The notes beneath the pieces are model-generated. The model did not search any database. It worked only from the letters and a program-made list of their open reading frames with translations, and was not told the origin of the DNA. A stretch of 46,602 nt of DNA, taken from contig NZ_BJDZ01000023.1 in the NCBI RefSeq assembly GCF_005405405.1, forward strand, positions 1 through 46,602, read 5' to 3'. Shown here in pieces: positions 34,462-44,072 of the stretch (position 1 is the first letter of the stretch; every line of letters starts with the position of its first letter). Made by a program: the position numbers and the translations under genes. This DNA is from Lactiplantibacillus plajomi. Its GTDB lineage: Bacteria; Bacillota; Bacilli; Lactobacillales; Lactobacillaceae.

Positions 34462-34513
34462 AAAAGCGTATTCGGATTTGCCAGCACGTGGTAAGTCCGA
34501 ATACGCTTTTATT
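34462..34513. terminator. Bidirectional terminator
   Basis: A perfect 15-bp stem (34462-34476 with 34496-34510) between the 84-residue gene and the convergent LCP gene. Confidence 0.88.
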
Positions 34514-34514
34514 G

Positions 34515-35543
34515 TTAATGGGTTCCGTCCGTATAGGTGATGTTATCTAACCCGTTAGTATCGTAGTTTAAATTAGTCTGACCATCGTAAGTGGTGTTCA
34601 AGGCGTTTAGCTTAGTTTCCATATTGGTTAGCTTGGCGGATTTTAAACCGAGTTCTTTGCGAATTTGGTTCGACGATTGTTGCAAGGTCGCGGTGCTTAA
34701 AATCTGGTAGGAACTGGTGTTGATCCAAGCCGGTTGACCGATAATCTGGGTTGATTGAATGGCCTTCAAGTTTGCGTGGTCGTGAGTGGCCAACGCTACT
34801 AGGTCATCAAAGCTGAGGTCGGTTTTGAGGTTTCCCTTTAAGGAACTCATTAACTGACTGTAGTTGCTGTAAGTGTTGGTCTTGGTGAGCTTGACGAGGA
34901 CCGCGCGCATGACTTGCTGTTGGCGCATTTGGCGACCGTAATCACCACGCGGATCTTGATAACGCATCCGCGAATAGCTCAACGCCTGCTTGCCATTGAG
35001 GTGGTGGGTGCCCTTAGAGATTTTGACCCCGTCAAAGTTGCTGTCAATTGGGCTCTTGATCGTGACCCCACCGACCGCGTCCACGATTTGTTTAAGGCCG
35101 CCCATGTTGATGGTGGCATATTAATCGATTGGTACGTTGAGTAGGTGACTCACGCTAGCCTTAGCCATTTTGGAACCGCCGATGTTATAGGCGGCGTTCA
35201 ACTTCTGGACGTTGGTTTTCTTCGTACCAATCATCTCGGCTAAGGTGTCCCGCGGGATACTGTGAATTACCGTTTTTTTAGTCTTGGGATTGATGGTCAC
35301 AACCATAATGGTGTCCGAGTTACCCTTATCGATCCGGCCGTCTGCCCCGGTGTCGACCCCCAGCAGTAGGACGCTGAGTGGCTTGTTCGGATTGACCTTT
35401 GCATTATTTCCCGTGTACACGTCGGACTGGTAGCGGGCCTGTGCCTGCCAAATTAAAACGCCGACGCCGATAACTGCCATTAAAACGATCAGAGCGATGG
35501 CCAGTAGAATTGGCCGTGCTTTTGATTTCCCCATGTGTTGCAT
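34515..35543 (-). pseudogene. LytR-CpsA-Psr (LCP) family gene interrupted by an in-frame stop
   Basis: Two parts in one reading frame make a 341-residue LCP protein broken by a TAA at 35121-35123. The first 140 codons encode a membrane anchor (about 10-32) and the early LCP domain (PLSVLLLGVDTGADGR, DTIMVVTINP, HSIPRDTL). After the stop the frame continues YATIN then MGGLKQIVDAVGGV and the Arg-rich core YSRMRYQDPRGDYGRQMRQQ. In relatives the interrupted codon is usually Tyr, one base from TAA. No ribosome site precedes the ATG at 35105, so restart is unlikely. LCP proteins attach teichoic acids or polysaccharides to peptidoglycan. A sequencing error cannot be excluded. Confidence 0.85.
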
Positions 35544-35550
35544 TTTTTAA

Positions 35551-35790
35551 AAACCTCACTTAGTGGAACTTTCCCCAAAATTTATTGACTACAAAACCAG
35601 CATACGCCAGCAAGCGTCTGCCTGGAAAATACTTATTTTGAGTGTACCTAATTCAAAAAATAGATACCACTAGGTGGGCTTGAATCCGTAAGTAAACAAA
35701 TTGAGTAAATTGACGGACGGACAGCAAACCTGTCAAATTTAGTTGAGTGTCCTATACTAACCGTGTACTTAACTAATCAAGTGAGGTTTT
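35551..35790. repeat. Mirror-image leader sequences of two divergent genes
   Basis: AAAACCTCACTT (about 35551-35562) and AAGTGAGGTTTT (about 35779-35790) are exact reverse complements, 216 bases apart. Each is the ribosome-binding area of its own gene (LCP gene and D-lactate dehydrogenase gene). The interval otherwise shows only promoter-like AT-rich sequence. Confidence 0.6.
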
Positions 35791-35794
35791 GCAG

Positions 35795-37189
35795 ATGACA
35801 ATTTTTCGGGCATTTAGTGATCAAGATATTTTAACCTATTTAAAACAGCAAGTTAGCGATGGCCAAGTAGTTACCGACCCCGCCACGTTAAAAAAGTATT
35901 CTTTCAGTGCCAACTTAAACGATGATGATAGCGGCTTAGCGCTGGCTTACATTGAAGCCCAGTCGACCGCGGATATTCAGGGAACGTTGCGGACCGCCCG
36001 TAAGTTTCACTTACCAGTTATCCCGCAATCGCAAACGACTAGTACCGTGATTGGTTCGGACGGGATTACGGGGGGCCTGTTACTATCAACGGCGAAGATG
36101 AACCGGATTAAAGAAATTAGTAAGGCGGACTCGCTAGCGGTCGTCGAACCCGGCGTTGTTAACGGTGACTTGGATACAGCGGCCCGCAAGCAGGGAATGT
36201 TTTACGCGCCGGATCCGGGTTCTAAACCGATGTCAGGAATTGGCGGGAACGTCGCAACCAATGCTGGCGGGATGAGTACTGTTAAGTACGGTGCCACTAA
36301 GGACAACGTTTTGGGCGTTAAAGTCGTCTTGGCGGACGGCCGCGAGCTAAAGCTCGGTGGGCGGACGCTCAAACAGGCCTTTGGTTACGACCTGACCCAA
36401 CTGATGGTTGGGTCGGAAGGCACGCTGGGGGTCATTACCGAAGTGACGGTCAAGTTGATGCCGATTCCGTTGGGGACCCCGGTTATGGGCGTGGCGTTCT
36501 TCGATAACATGACGGCACTAGCTAAGGCCGTTACTGCCATTCGAATTTCGGGGGTCTATCCGACCATGTTGGAAGCGCTGGATGGCAACACCGTGGCGGC
36601 TTTAGACCGTTACGAGGGGACCCACTACGCTAAGGACAGTGCGGCCATGTTAATTTTTAAGCTGGACAATGGCGGTGAAGCTAGCATGAACGTCGTTAAG
36701 AAGTTATTAGAAGAGCAACAAGCGGCGAACGTACAAATTACGACGGCAGCGGACGAGATGGCCAAGCTTGAACAGCTGCGGCGCGATATGTTGCCCGCGG
36801 TCTTTGCCGGTCAGAACCATATTATGGAAGACATGGCGGTGCCGTTATCGCAGTTAGCACCACTAATGGATTACATTGCTGACCTCTCCCGGCGCCTGAA
36901 CGTGGGCATTTATACGGCCGGTCACGCTGGCGATGGCAACGTGCACCCGACCGTCGTTTGGCCGAAAGACGAGACCGAAGTACCGGAAAAGGTTATCGTG
37001 GCCCTTCAAGAAATGTTTAAGCAGACCTTAGCGCTCGGCGGGACGATTTCCGGTGAACACGCCGTTGGGATGCTGAAAAACCAGTGGAACAACGCCGAAC
37101 TTGGTGAAGACGTTGACCAACTGCAGCATCAAATTAAGGCTTTGTTTGATCCAATGAATATTTTGAACCCGAAGCGAAAGATTAATTAG
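35795..37189 (+). CDS. dld: FAD-dependent D-lactate dehydrogenase (GlcD-like)
   Basis: A 464-residue flavoprotein of the FAD-binding oxidase/glycolate oxidase family. FAD-binding regions include VVEPGVVNGDLDTAARKQG and PDPGSKPMSGIGGNVATNAG. The C-terminal domain ends with GHAGDGNVHPTV and TISGEHAVGMLKN, which hold metal and substrate ligands. It likely oxidises D-lactate or another 2-hydroxy acid with a quinone or other acceptor rather than NAD. The start at 35795 has GTGAGG 8 bases upstream; a TTG two codons earlier lies closer to the ribosome site. Confidence 0.88.
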   Translation: MTIFRAFSDQDILTYLKQQVSDGQVVTDPATLKKYSFSANLNDDDSGLALAYIEAQSTADIQGTLRTARKFHLPVIPQSQTTSTVIGSDGITGGLLLSTAKMNRIKEISKADSLAVVEPGVVNGDLDTAARKQGMFYAPDPGSKPMSGIGGNVATNAGGMSTVKYGATKDNVLGVKVVLADGRELKLGGRTLKQAFGYDLTQLMVGSEGTLGVITEVTVKLMPIPLGTPVMGVAFFDNMTALAKAVTAIRISGVYPTMLEALDGNTVAALDRYEGTHYAKDSAAMLIFKLDNGGEASMNVVKKLLEEQQAANVQITTAADEMAKLEQLRRDMLPAVFAGQNHIMEDMAVPLSQLAPLMDYIADLSRRLNVGIYTAGHAGDGNVHPTVVWPKDETEVPEKVIVALQEMFKQTLALGGTISGEHAVGMLKNQWNNAELGEDVDQLQHQIKALFDPMNILNPKRKIN

Positions 37190-37285
37190 AGATTAAGATT
37201 CGGATGAGGGTTGCGGAGAACGGTTGCGGAACGACTAAATTATGCTTATGATGAAAGTATTAGCTATCCATGGGGAGGGAGTCGG

Positions 37286-37573
37286 TTGACACGGAAAGTT
37301 TCGAACGTACGACTCGAATTTGATGCGGAAGTGCTACGAAACGAGATTTTTGACGTGCACGACTTCGAGAGTTTTGAACGGTTTTGGAAACGCTTTGAGC
37401 ATTTCTTAGGTGACCGAATGGTTGTCGGCCACCTGAATGTCTTGGAAGGCCATGGCTTGATTCCAAGCGATTTTAATGACGCGGACGGCCAGCTCGCCTA
37501 CGTTGCCGGGGATCAACCCTACCGAACGGCGTATGATCAAATCGCCCGTGAATGGATGGTAACGATTCAATAG
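37286..37573 (+). CDS. Hypothetical protein, 95 residues
   Basis: A small acidic protein that I do not recognise, with a helical, Phe-rich middle (FDVHDFESFERFWKRFEHFL). The start is placed at the TTG at 37286, with GGAGGG 6 bases upstream; a reading from 37211 lacks one. It ends 38 bases before the alarmone synthetase gene and is probably cotranscribed with it. Confidence 0.6.
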   Translation: MTRKVSNVRLEFDAEVLRNEIFDVHDFESFERFWKRFEHFLGDRMVVGHLNVLEGHGLIPSDFNDADGQLAYVAGDQPYRTAYDQIAREWMVTIQ

Positions 37574-37611
37574 GTAAGAGAGAAAGCGTCTAGACATTGG
37601 AGCGAGATTTA

Positions 37612-38316
37612 GTGAGTGCAGCAGATTCTCAGATAATTGCGGGTGATGACCAGCTACTGCCGGCTGAGCCCGAGCTTATCCAGGCGGTCGACCAGTTAAA
37701 GACCTATTCATTAAGGTACGAAGTGGCGATGAAACTCGTCTTAGATAAGTTGGATTACATTAGTCGTGAATACGAAATTCGGTACGGCTACGCGCTGATT
37801 GATAGCAAACAGTCGCGGATCAAGTCGCCGGACAGCATTGTGGGTAAGTTAAAGCGTAAGCACTTACCACTGACACTGAACGCGGCGTTTGAAAATTTAC
37901 ACGACATTGCCGGGGTCCGGCTAATCGTCCGCTTTTTAAGCGATGTTAAGACGGTCGAGGACTTGTTGGCCACCCAGGCGGACATCAAGGTGCTGAAGGT
38001 CAAGGATTACATTCACCACCCCAAGCCGAATGGCTACCAAAGTTTGCACCTGATTTTAGGGGTGCCAATTTACACCGTTGACGGTCCCCACTTAGTTGAC
38101 GTTGAGCTACAAATTCGAACCATCGCGATGAACTTCTGGGCGTCATTGGAGCACGAGTTGAATTATAAGAAGAACGTTCCCCACCAAGAAGCGTTACGTG
38201 AGTCATTGACGAAAAAGGCCCAGTTAATTACGCAGTTGGACCGTGAAATGGACGAAATCAAGTGTAAGATGTACCAACCGAAAACAGCTTCCGCGGCTGA
38301 GCAGTCGCGGAAGTGA
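37612..38316 (+). CDS. Small alarmone synthetase (RelQ/RelP-like GTP pyrophosphokinase)
   Basis: A 234-residue protein with only the RelA/SpoT synthetase domain, making (p)ppGpp from ATP and GTP or GDP. Motifs are IKSPDSIVGKLKRKHL (ATP contacts), LHDIAGVRLIVRF with the catalytic Asp, IHHPKPNGYQSLHLI (GTP site) and VELQIRTIAMNFWASLEHEL. There is no hydrolase, TGS or ACT domain. The start is set at the GTG at 37612, with GGAG 9 bases upstream; the TTG at 37597 sits on that ribosome site. RelQ genes often precede an NAD kinase gene; here none follows. Confidence 0.92.
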   Translation: MSAADSQIIAGDDQLLPAEPELIQAVDQLKTYSLRYEVAMKLVLDKLDYISREYEIRYGYALIDSKQSRIKSPDSIVGKLKRKHLPLTLNAAFENLHDIAGVRLIVRFLSDVKTVEDLLATQADIKVLKVKDYIHHPKPNGYQSLHLILGVPIYTVDGPHLVDVELQIRTIAMNFWASLEHELNYKKNVPHQEALRESLTKKAQLITQLDREMDEIKCKMYQPKTASAAEQSRK

Positions 38317-38321
38317 TAATT

Positions 38322-38371
38322 AAAAGCGGCAAGTACCGTCAGAAAAATTTCTGACGGTACTTGCCGCTTTT
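38322..38371 (+). terminator. Strong terminator after the alarmone synthetase gene
   Basis: A 24-bp inverted repeat (38322-38345 with 38348-38371) ends in a T run. The 38372-38615 interval beyond it holds no recognisable gene; it contains a perfect 8-4-8 palindrome (AACTTGAC-GGTC-GTCAAGTT, 38389-38408). Confidence 0.88.
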
Positions 38372-38615
38372 TGAGTGCGTTACTGCTAAACTTGACGGTC
38401 GTCAAGTTAATGATGACCGTACTTTGGCATACTAGGTTTTGTTGACTTGAACCCCAAAATAATCGGAAGTGAGTTTACTTTCGCTTCGCTGGTGAACATG
38501 CTATTTTAGACTAGAAATTAAGATTTTAATAATAGAGTGACGGTGACTAGTTGCAAACGGGCAACCGGCTGACGCCACTTTCTTCATCAACGTTAACCAG
38601 CGTGGGGGTGATGGC

Positions 38616-39194
38616 CTAGTTAAGTGGTTGGGATAAGTCTTTGACTGGTTTACCGCGGTACCACCAATCGTTAATGAAGTGCGCAAGTTGTTCGGGGGAC
38701 TCCGTTAACCCGGTTTTTAACCAGTAGCGAACGACACCGACGATACCGTTGAGGTAGTATTCGATCATGTATTCCTTTTCGCGGGTGCCAATATCATTAA
38801 TTTGGTTACGATTTTGGGCCAAGATTTCGCGCTTAGTCGTTGCGATAAAGCGCATGAGGAAATCCTGATCGGTCGTTAGAATGAACGACGTGATGGCGTG
38901 GCGCTTTTTGACCACCTCAAAAATCCCCGTCAAGATGGCTTGCAGTGAGTCGGGATGCGAATTAGCATCGATGACCGCCAATAATTCGGTAGTTGCGTCT
39001 TCTTCCATCTTTTCCATGCAATCCTTAACGTCTTCATAGTGCGCGTAAAACGTTCCGCGGTTGATGTCCGCCGCCTTGCAGACGGCGGTCACGGTAATTT
39101 CATCGATTGTTTGTTTTTGCAGTAGTCGAATTAAACTATCTTGAATCAGCCGCTTGGTCATTTGCGAGCGCCGGTTGTTTTTAGTACCTACCAC
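38616..39194 (-). CDS. TetR-family regulator of the divergent MMPL gene
   Basis: A 192-residue TetR/AcrR protein with the N-terminal helix-turn-helix RLIQDSLIRLLQKQTIDEIT, ADINRGTFYAHYEDVKDCME. The C-terminal part resembles the DhaS-like subgroup common next to Firmicutes membrane-protein genes. The start is a GTG at 39194 with GAGG 9 bases upstream. It diverges from the large MMPL gene, and two copies of a 16-base motif in the shared region are likely operators. Confidence 0.9.
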   Translation of the reverse strand: MVGTKNNRRSQMTKRLIQDSLIRLLQKQTIDEITVTAVCKAADINRGTFYAHYEDVKDCMEKMEEDATTELLAVIDANSHPDSLQAILTGIFEVVKKRHAITSFILTTDQDFLMRFIATTKREILAQNRNQINDIGTREKEYMIEYYLNGIVGVVRYWLKTGLTESPEQLAHFINDWWYRGKPVKDLSQPLN

Positions 39195-39208
39195 TTAGCT
39201 TCACCTCA

Positions 39209-39319
39209 TTATTTGAACATGTTGATTAGTTGTGTTTATTTAATGACAGTTTTATGAAAATTGTTGATTGAAATTTCTTTTGTTTTCATTTAACATATTG
39301 TTATTATTTAAACACGTTG
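39209..39319. promoter_or_regulatory. Two candidate TetR operators
   Basis: TTATTTGAACATGTTG (39209-39224) and TTATTTAAACACGTTG (39304-39319) match at 14 of 16 positions, one near each divergent gene. Each has a partly palindromic core (AACATGTT, AACACGTT). Confidence 0.6.
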
Positions 39320-39375
39320 TTCATTAAATGTCACGATGTCGTTTTATAAATTCTTTATTAGGGAAGGGATATAGA

Positions 39376-42300
39376 TTGAAAGGGAGCCGTAGACGCTTTA
39401 CAATTCAAGCGATTATTTGGCTAGTCGTGATGGTAGCGGCCATCATCTTCTTGCCGAACATGAGCAGTCTGGTCCGTGAAAAGGGTCAGACCAAGTTGCC
39501 AAGTAGTGCGAAGAGTCAGGTTGCGCAGGTGATTCAAAATCACTGGGGCCGTAATCAAGATAATACCCGTCAGGTGGTCGTTATCTTCAGCAATGGTGAT
39601 TCACCGCTAACTGACATTCAGAAGCAGAAAATCGATGGGACGATTCAACGCTTCAAGGTGCAAAAGTCGAAGTACCACGTGAAGTCAATGACCGCTGCAA
39701 GTGATAACGCTGCGGCCAAGAAACAGTTGATTTCGAAAGATAAATCAACCGAATTATTACAATTGATGGTCGGTAAGAACCAGACCGTGTCGGCGATGAC
39801 TAAGAACATCACGGCGGGGGCCAAGACTAGTGGCGTTAAAACTTACGTGACCGGGAGTGACATTTTAAACGATGACTTTACTCAGGTGACGGAGGCTGGG
39901 ATTCAAAAGACCGAAATTATCACCGTGATTTTTATCTTTATTGTCCTGACGTTAGTCTTTAAGTCGCCGATTACACCGTTAGTTTCGCTACTATCGGTCG
40001 GGGTATCATTTATCATTTCGCTAAGTATCGTGATGAACTTAGTTGATAAATTTAACTTTCCACTGTCGAACTTTACCCAGGTCTTCATGGTCGTGGTCCT
40101 GTTCGGGATTGGGACTGACTACAACATCCTACTGTTTGATCAATTCAAAGAGGAACTCAGTCACGGCGATAATCCGATAGCCGCGACTGGGCGTGCGTTA
40201 AAGATTGCCGGTCGAACGATTCTTTACAGTGGTTCGTCGGTACTGATCGGATTTACCGCCCTCGGGTTAGCGAACTTCTCCATTTACAAGTCCGCCGTTG
40301 GGGTTGCGGTGGCCGTTGCGGTCTTACTGCTGGTCCTACTGACGTTGAACCCGTTCTTTATGGCCTTGCTTGGTCCGCGGCTGTTCTGGCCGACCAAGAA
40401 ATTTGCCGGTGGTAGTACCAGTAAGATGTGGCACGGAATCGCTTGGAACTCGGTGCGCTATCCAATTATTGCGCTGATCATCGTTCTGGGCGTTTCATTA
40501 CCATTCGTCTTTACGTATAATAACCAGTTAAACTACGATACGTTGGCCGAATTAAACGATTCGATTCCCGCTAAGAAGGGGTTCAAGGTTGTTCAGAAAC
40601 ACTTCTCAAAGGGGACGGCCGAACCGTCGACACTTTACATTAAGTCCGACCACGCGTTAAATAACGAAAAAGATTTGAAGGCCATTGATAACTTAACCAA
40701 ACAGTTACAGAAGGTTAAGGGCGTTAAAACGGTGGCTTCCGTTACCCAACCAGGGGGTTCCGCGATTAAGGACCTCTACGTTAAGAATCAGTTAGGTACC
40801 GTGACCGGCGGGATGAAGACCGCGGGCAAGGGCCTGACCAAGATCAGTAGCGGGTTGGACGAAGCCAACGGTAAGTTGAAAAAAGCCAACATTGCGGGGA
40901 GCGTTAAGGACGTCAAGAAATTGGCGGACGGATCGAAGACGTTGCAAGACGGCGTTTTAACTTATACGAACGGCGTTTATACCGTTAATAACGGGGTCAA
41001 TAAGCTTAATAGTAGTACCGGGACCCTGTCGAGCGGTGTTTCCCAATTAGCTAGTGGATCAACGAAACTCAGCAAGGGCTTGGTCACCTATACGAATGGC
41101 GTTTACACCGTTAACAGCGGTTTGAACCAGTTAAATAGTAAGACCGGGACCTTAGCTAGCGGCGTCAACCAGTTAGCAACTGGTGCCAACAGCCTATTTA
41201 CCGGGAGCAACACCCTCAGCAACGGCTTAAACACCTTGAATAGTAAGCAAGGGGCCATTGCAAACGGAACGGGGACCTTAGCTTCCAGCGTGTCGCAATT
41301 ACGAACGGGGTCAACCAGTGTGACGGCCGGCTTGCAACAAATGCAATCGGCAGTTAATGATTCCGTTAACGCGGGCACGAGTGCCGCCAGTCAAAAGCAG
41401 TTGGCGGACCTACAGTCGGGTCTAAACCAACTCAATACGGCCATGAATGGCTTGATTACCAAATTGGGTAACGGGTCGACTCAGATGCCCGATATTAGTA
41501 AGATAACGACGACTGCGAACGCGTTATCAGAAAATAGTCAAGCCGTTCAAAGCGACGCTACTAAGTTACAAACGGCACTAACCGACTTACAAACCCAATT
41601 GAAATCCAGCTCCTCAGTTAGCCTGAGTGATAGTGATATTCAAACCATCGTGGGTGCGGTCAACCAGAAGAGTGATACGAAGTTGACCGATTCACAGACC
41701 GCGGTGCTGACGGCAGCGCTTCAAGCACTGGGTAAGCAGATCAGTACCAAGGTTGCCGATGCAAGTAATTCGGCAGCCAGCAGCGTTCAAAGTGCCAATA
41801 CGAGTGCCGAAGCGTTGAAGTCTGATTTGAATAAGTTGAACACCAGTGGTCAGGACTTAACGACCCAGTTACAGACGCTGAAGTCGTTAAGCTCACAACT
41901 GAGTCAGCTTTCAAGTTTGCAAACTTTAGCTAAGAAGTCGATTGACGCTAATGATGCTTCGTTGAAAGTGATTGATCAATTACAAGAAGCCATTACCGGT
42001 ATGCAAAAGTTACAGGCCGGCTTAAACGGCACGGCCGGGCAAACCGGGTTGGTTAACGGTTCTCAGCAACTGACTAGTGGGTTGACCCAGTTGGCAGACG
42101 GGACTAGCAGCTTGAAGACACAATTAACGCAGTATACGAACGGAGTTGCGAGTGCCGCTGATGGCGCTAACAGCTTAACGGACGGTGCTTCGCAAGTTTC
42201 TTCTGGTATGTCGAGCCTGCAAGGTCAAATTCCAACGTTAACCAGTGCCATTAGCGCCTTAACGAGTGGGACGAACCAGTTGGCTAATAATTCTAGTTCG

Positions 42301-43428
42301 TTAACGAGCGGGGCTAACCAGCTTTCAAGCGGTTTAACGACCTTGAATAACCAAGTGCCGACCCTCGTCAGTGGTGTGCAAGCCTTAGCTACCGGGACCA
42401 ACAAGTTAAACGCTAACTCCGCCACCCTTAACAGTGGGGCAAGCCAAATTGCCGCTGGTAACCAGACGATGTACACGACGATGCAGGGCTTAGTTGGTCA
42501 GATGAAGACCTTGCAAAGTGGCTTAACTACGGCTAGTGACGGGACCAAGAAGATCAATAAGGGGGTTGGCTCAGCCAACAGTTACCTGACCGGTCTTCAA
42601 GATTCCGACGCGGCTAAGACTTACTACGTTCCGAAGAGCGTCTTGAAGGGTAAGACCTTTAAGTCCGCGCTGACGGCCTACATGTCTGAAAATAACCACG
42701 CAACCAAGCTGACCATCGTGCTGGATAGTAATCCAAGCTCGAAGGCCGCGATGAACAAGGTTTCCGCTATCCAAACGCAGGCTGAAAACAGCTTGAAGGG
42801 GACGGCGTTAGACGGTTCGACGATTGCCATTGGTGGTCAAACGTCCGAAACGAACGACACCCAAGCGATTGCTTCGAGTGACTTCGTCCGGACCGCTGCG
42901 ATTATGCTGATCGGGATTCTGTTAGCCTTGATGGTAATTACCCGTTCCGTACTGCAACCATTCTACATCTTAGGGACGTTACTCTTGGCCTACATCATGT
43001 CCTTGAGTATTACCCGGATGTTGAGTAGCTGGTTTATGGGTCAGGATATGTTGACTTGGAACACACCGTTCTTTGGCTTCATTATGCTGATTGCCCTCGG
43101 GGTTGATTACAGTATCTTCTTAATGATGAAGTACCGTGAGTTCGATAATTCGGCCGCAACGCCAAGCACGCGCATCGTGCGGGCTTCTGCCGTCATCGGG
43201 GCCGTAGTCTTATCGGCCGCTCTGATCTTAAGCGGAACCTTTGCCGCCTTGATGCCGTCCGGTGTCTTGACCTTGATTCAAGTGGCGATGGTTGTTATTA
43301 TCGGGTTAATTATCCTGGTATTCTTTATTCCGGCCGTCATTCCAAGTTTGATTCGTTTAACTTACCCGTTAACCGATCGGATGGAAGATGAAACGACTGC
43401 GGATGAACCAACAAAACGTAAACACTAA
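39376..43428 (+). CDS. Very large MMPL/RND-family transporter with coiled repeat region
   Basis: A protein of about 1350 residues. Two MMPL membrane modules carry the family's Asp-Tyr signature: GIGTDYNILLFDQF in the first and GVDYSIFLMMKYRE in the second. Between them an extracytoplasmic region of some 700 residues contains Gly/Ser/Thr/Leu/Asn heptad-type repeats like those of YhgE/Pip proteins. Some are organised as 42-residue tandem units. Such proteins in actinobacteria export lipids or siderophores; in lactobacilli the substrate is unknown. The start is set at the TTG at 39376 after GGAAGGG; an ATG at 39328 has no ribosome site and lies next to an operator. Confidence 0.88.
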   Translation: MKGSRRRFTIQAIIWLVVMVAAIIFLPNMSSLVREKGQTKLPSSAKSQVAQVIQNHWGRNQDNTRQVVVIFSNGDSPLTDIQKQKIDGTIQRFKVQKSKYHVKSMTAASDNAAAKKQLISKDKSTELLQLMVGKNQTVSAMTKNITAGAKTSGVKTYVTGSDILNDDFTQVTEAGIQKTEIITVIFIFIVLTLVFKSPITPLVSLLSVGVSFIISLSIVMNLVDKFNFPLSNFTQVFMVVVLFGIGTDYNILLFDQFKEELSHGDNPIAATGRALKIAGRTILYSGSSVLIGFTALGLANFSIYKSAVGVAVAVAVLLLVLLTLNPFFMALLGPRLFWPTKKFAGGSTSKMWHGIAWNSVRYPIIALIIVLGVSLPFVFTYNNQLNYDTLAELNDSIPAKKGFKVVQKHFSKGTAEPSTLYIKSDHALNNEKDLKAIDNLTKQLQKVKGVKTVASVTQPGGSAIKDLYVKNQLGTVTGGMKTAGKGLTKISSGLDEANGKLKKANIAGSVKDVKKLADGSKTLQDGVLTYTNGVYTVNNGVNKLNSSTGTLSSGVSQLASGSTKLSKGLVTYTNGVYTVNSGLNQLNSKTGTLASGVNQLATGANSLFTGSNTLSNGLNTLNSKQGAIANGTGTLASSVSQLRTGSTSVTAGLQQMQSAVNDSVNAGTSAASQKQLADLQSGLNQLNTAMNGLITKLGNGSTQMPDISKITTTANALSENSQAVQSDATKLQTALTDLQTQLKSSSSVSLSDSDIQTIVGAVNQKSDTKLTDSQTAVLTAALQALGKQISTKVADASNSAASSVQSANTSAEALKSDLNKLNTSGQDLTTQLQTLKSLSSQLSQLSSLQTLAKKSIDANDASLKVIDQLQEAITGMQKLQAGLNGTAGQTGLVNGSQQLTSGLTQLADGTSSLKTQLTQYTNGVASAADGANSLTDGASQVSSGMSSLQGQIPTLTSAISALTSGTNQLANNSSSLTSGANQLSSGLTTLNNQVPTLVSGVQALATGTNKLNANSATLNSGASQIAAGNQTMYTTMQGLVGQMKTLQSGLTTASDGTKKINKGVGSANSYLTGLQDSDAAKTYYVPKSVLKGKTFKSALTAYMSENNHATKLTIVLDSNPSSKAAMNKVSAIQTQAENSLKGTALDGSTIAIGGQTSETNDTQAIASSDFVRTAAIMLIGILLALMVITRSVLQPFYILGTLLLAYIMSLSITRMLSSWFMGQDMLTWNTPFFGFIMLIALGVDYSIFLMMKYREFDNSAATPSTRIVRASAVIGAVVLSAALILSGTFAALMPSGVLTLIQVAMVVIIGLIILVFFIPAVIPSLIRLTYPLTDRMEDETTADEPTKRKH

Positions 43429-43502
43429 TTGAATTAATTAGCTAGAAAGGGTGACGGATAATGATTTCCGGCACCTTTTTTAGTCTGAAAGGGGAACTGA
43501 CC

Positions 43503-44063
43503 ATGCAACGATGTCCATGGGCCGACAGTTCGGCGAACATGCAGGCGTACCACGATTATGAATGGGGACGACCGCACCACGATCAACGCGAGCTGTTCGA
43601 GTTACTGTGCTTAGAAACTTACCAGGCGGGTTTGAGCTGGCAAACGGTTTTGAATAAACGGGCCGCCTTTGAGGAAGACTTTCAGCACTTTGAAGTTGCG
43701 CGGGTAGCCGCCATGACGCCGGCTGACGTGGATCGGTTAATGACCGATGAGCGGATTATTCGCAATCGTTTGAAACTTAACGCGACCGTGCATAACGCCC
43801 GTGTGATCCGCGACTGGGCGGGGGCGCAATCGTTTACTGAGTGGCTGTGGGCCTTCGTGGATGGTCAACCGGTGCGCCAGCCGTGGACTAGTGCCCAGCA
43901 AATGCCGGCAACTAACGATTTAGCGAAGCGGGTCACGAAGGCGATGAAGCAACGGGGCTTTAAGTTCGTTGGCCCGACTACCGTTTATTCCTACTTACAA
44001 GCAGCCGGATTAATTAATGACCATTTGATCAGTTGTGCGTTCGCACCGGAAAATCAAAGCTAA
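43503..44063 (+). CDS. tag: DNA-3-methyladenine glycosylase I
   Basis: A 186-residue base-excision enzyme removing 3-methyladenine from alkylated DNA. Its zinc ligands are visible at both ends: Cys in MQRCPWA, His in YHDYEWG, and His and Cys in INDHLISCAF. The active-site region LELLCLETYQAGLSW type motif (here LFELLCLETYQAGLSWQTVL) matches the family. The start at 43503 has AAGGGGA upstream; an extension to 43461 would precede the zinc-binding Cys and is unlikely. Confidence 0.93.
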   Translation: MQRCPWADSSANMQAYHDYEWGRPHHDQRELFELLCLETYQAGLSWQTVLNKRAAFEEDFQHFEVARVAAMTPADVDRLMTDERIIRNRLKLNATVHNARVIRDWAGAQSFTEWLWAFVDGQPVRQPWTSAQQMPATNDLAKRVTKAMKQRGFKFVGPTTVYSYLQAAGLINDHLISCAFAPENQS

Positions 44064-44072
44064 TCGTTAATT

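Noticed and set aside
38501-38615. Possible remnant of a coding sequence on the minus strand
   Set aside because: A short open stretch reads AITPTLVNVDEESG but has no start, no ribosome site and no family resemblance that I can name.
41103-42774. Antisense open frames inside the MMPL gene
   Set aside because: They arise from the repetitive Ser/Gly/Leu codons of the main gene and lack ribosome sites.
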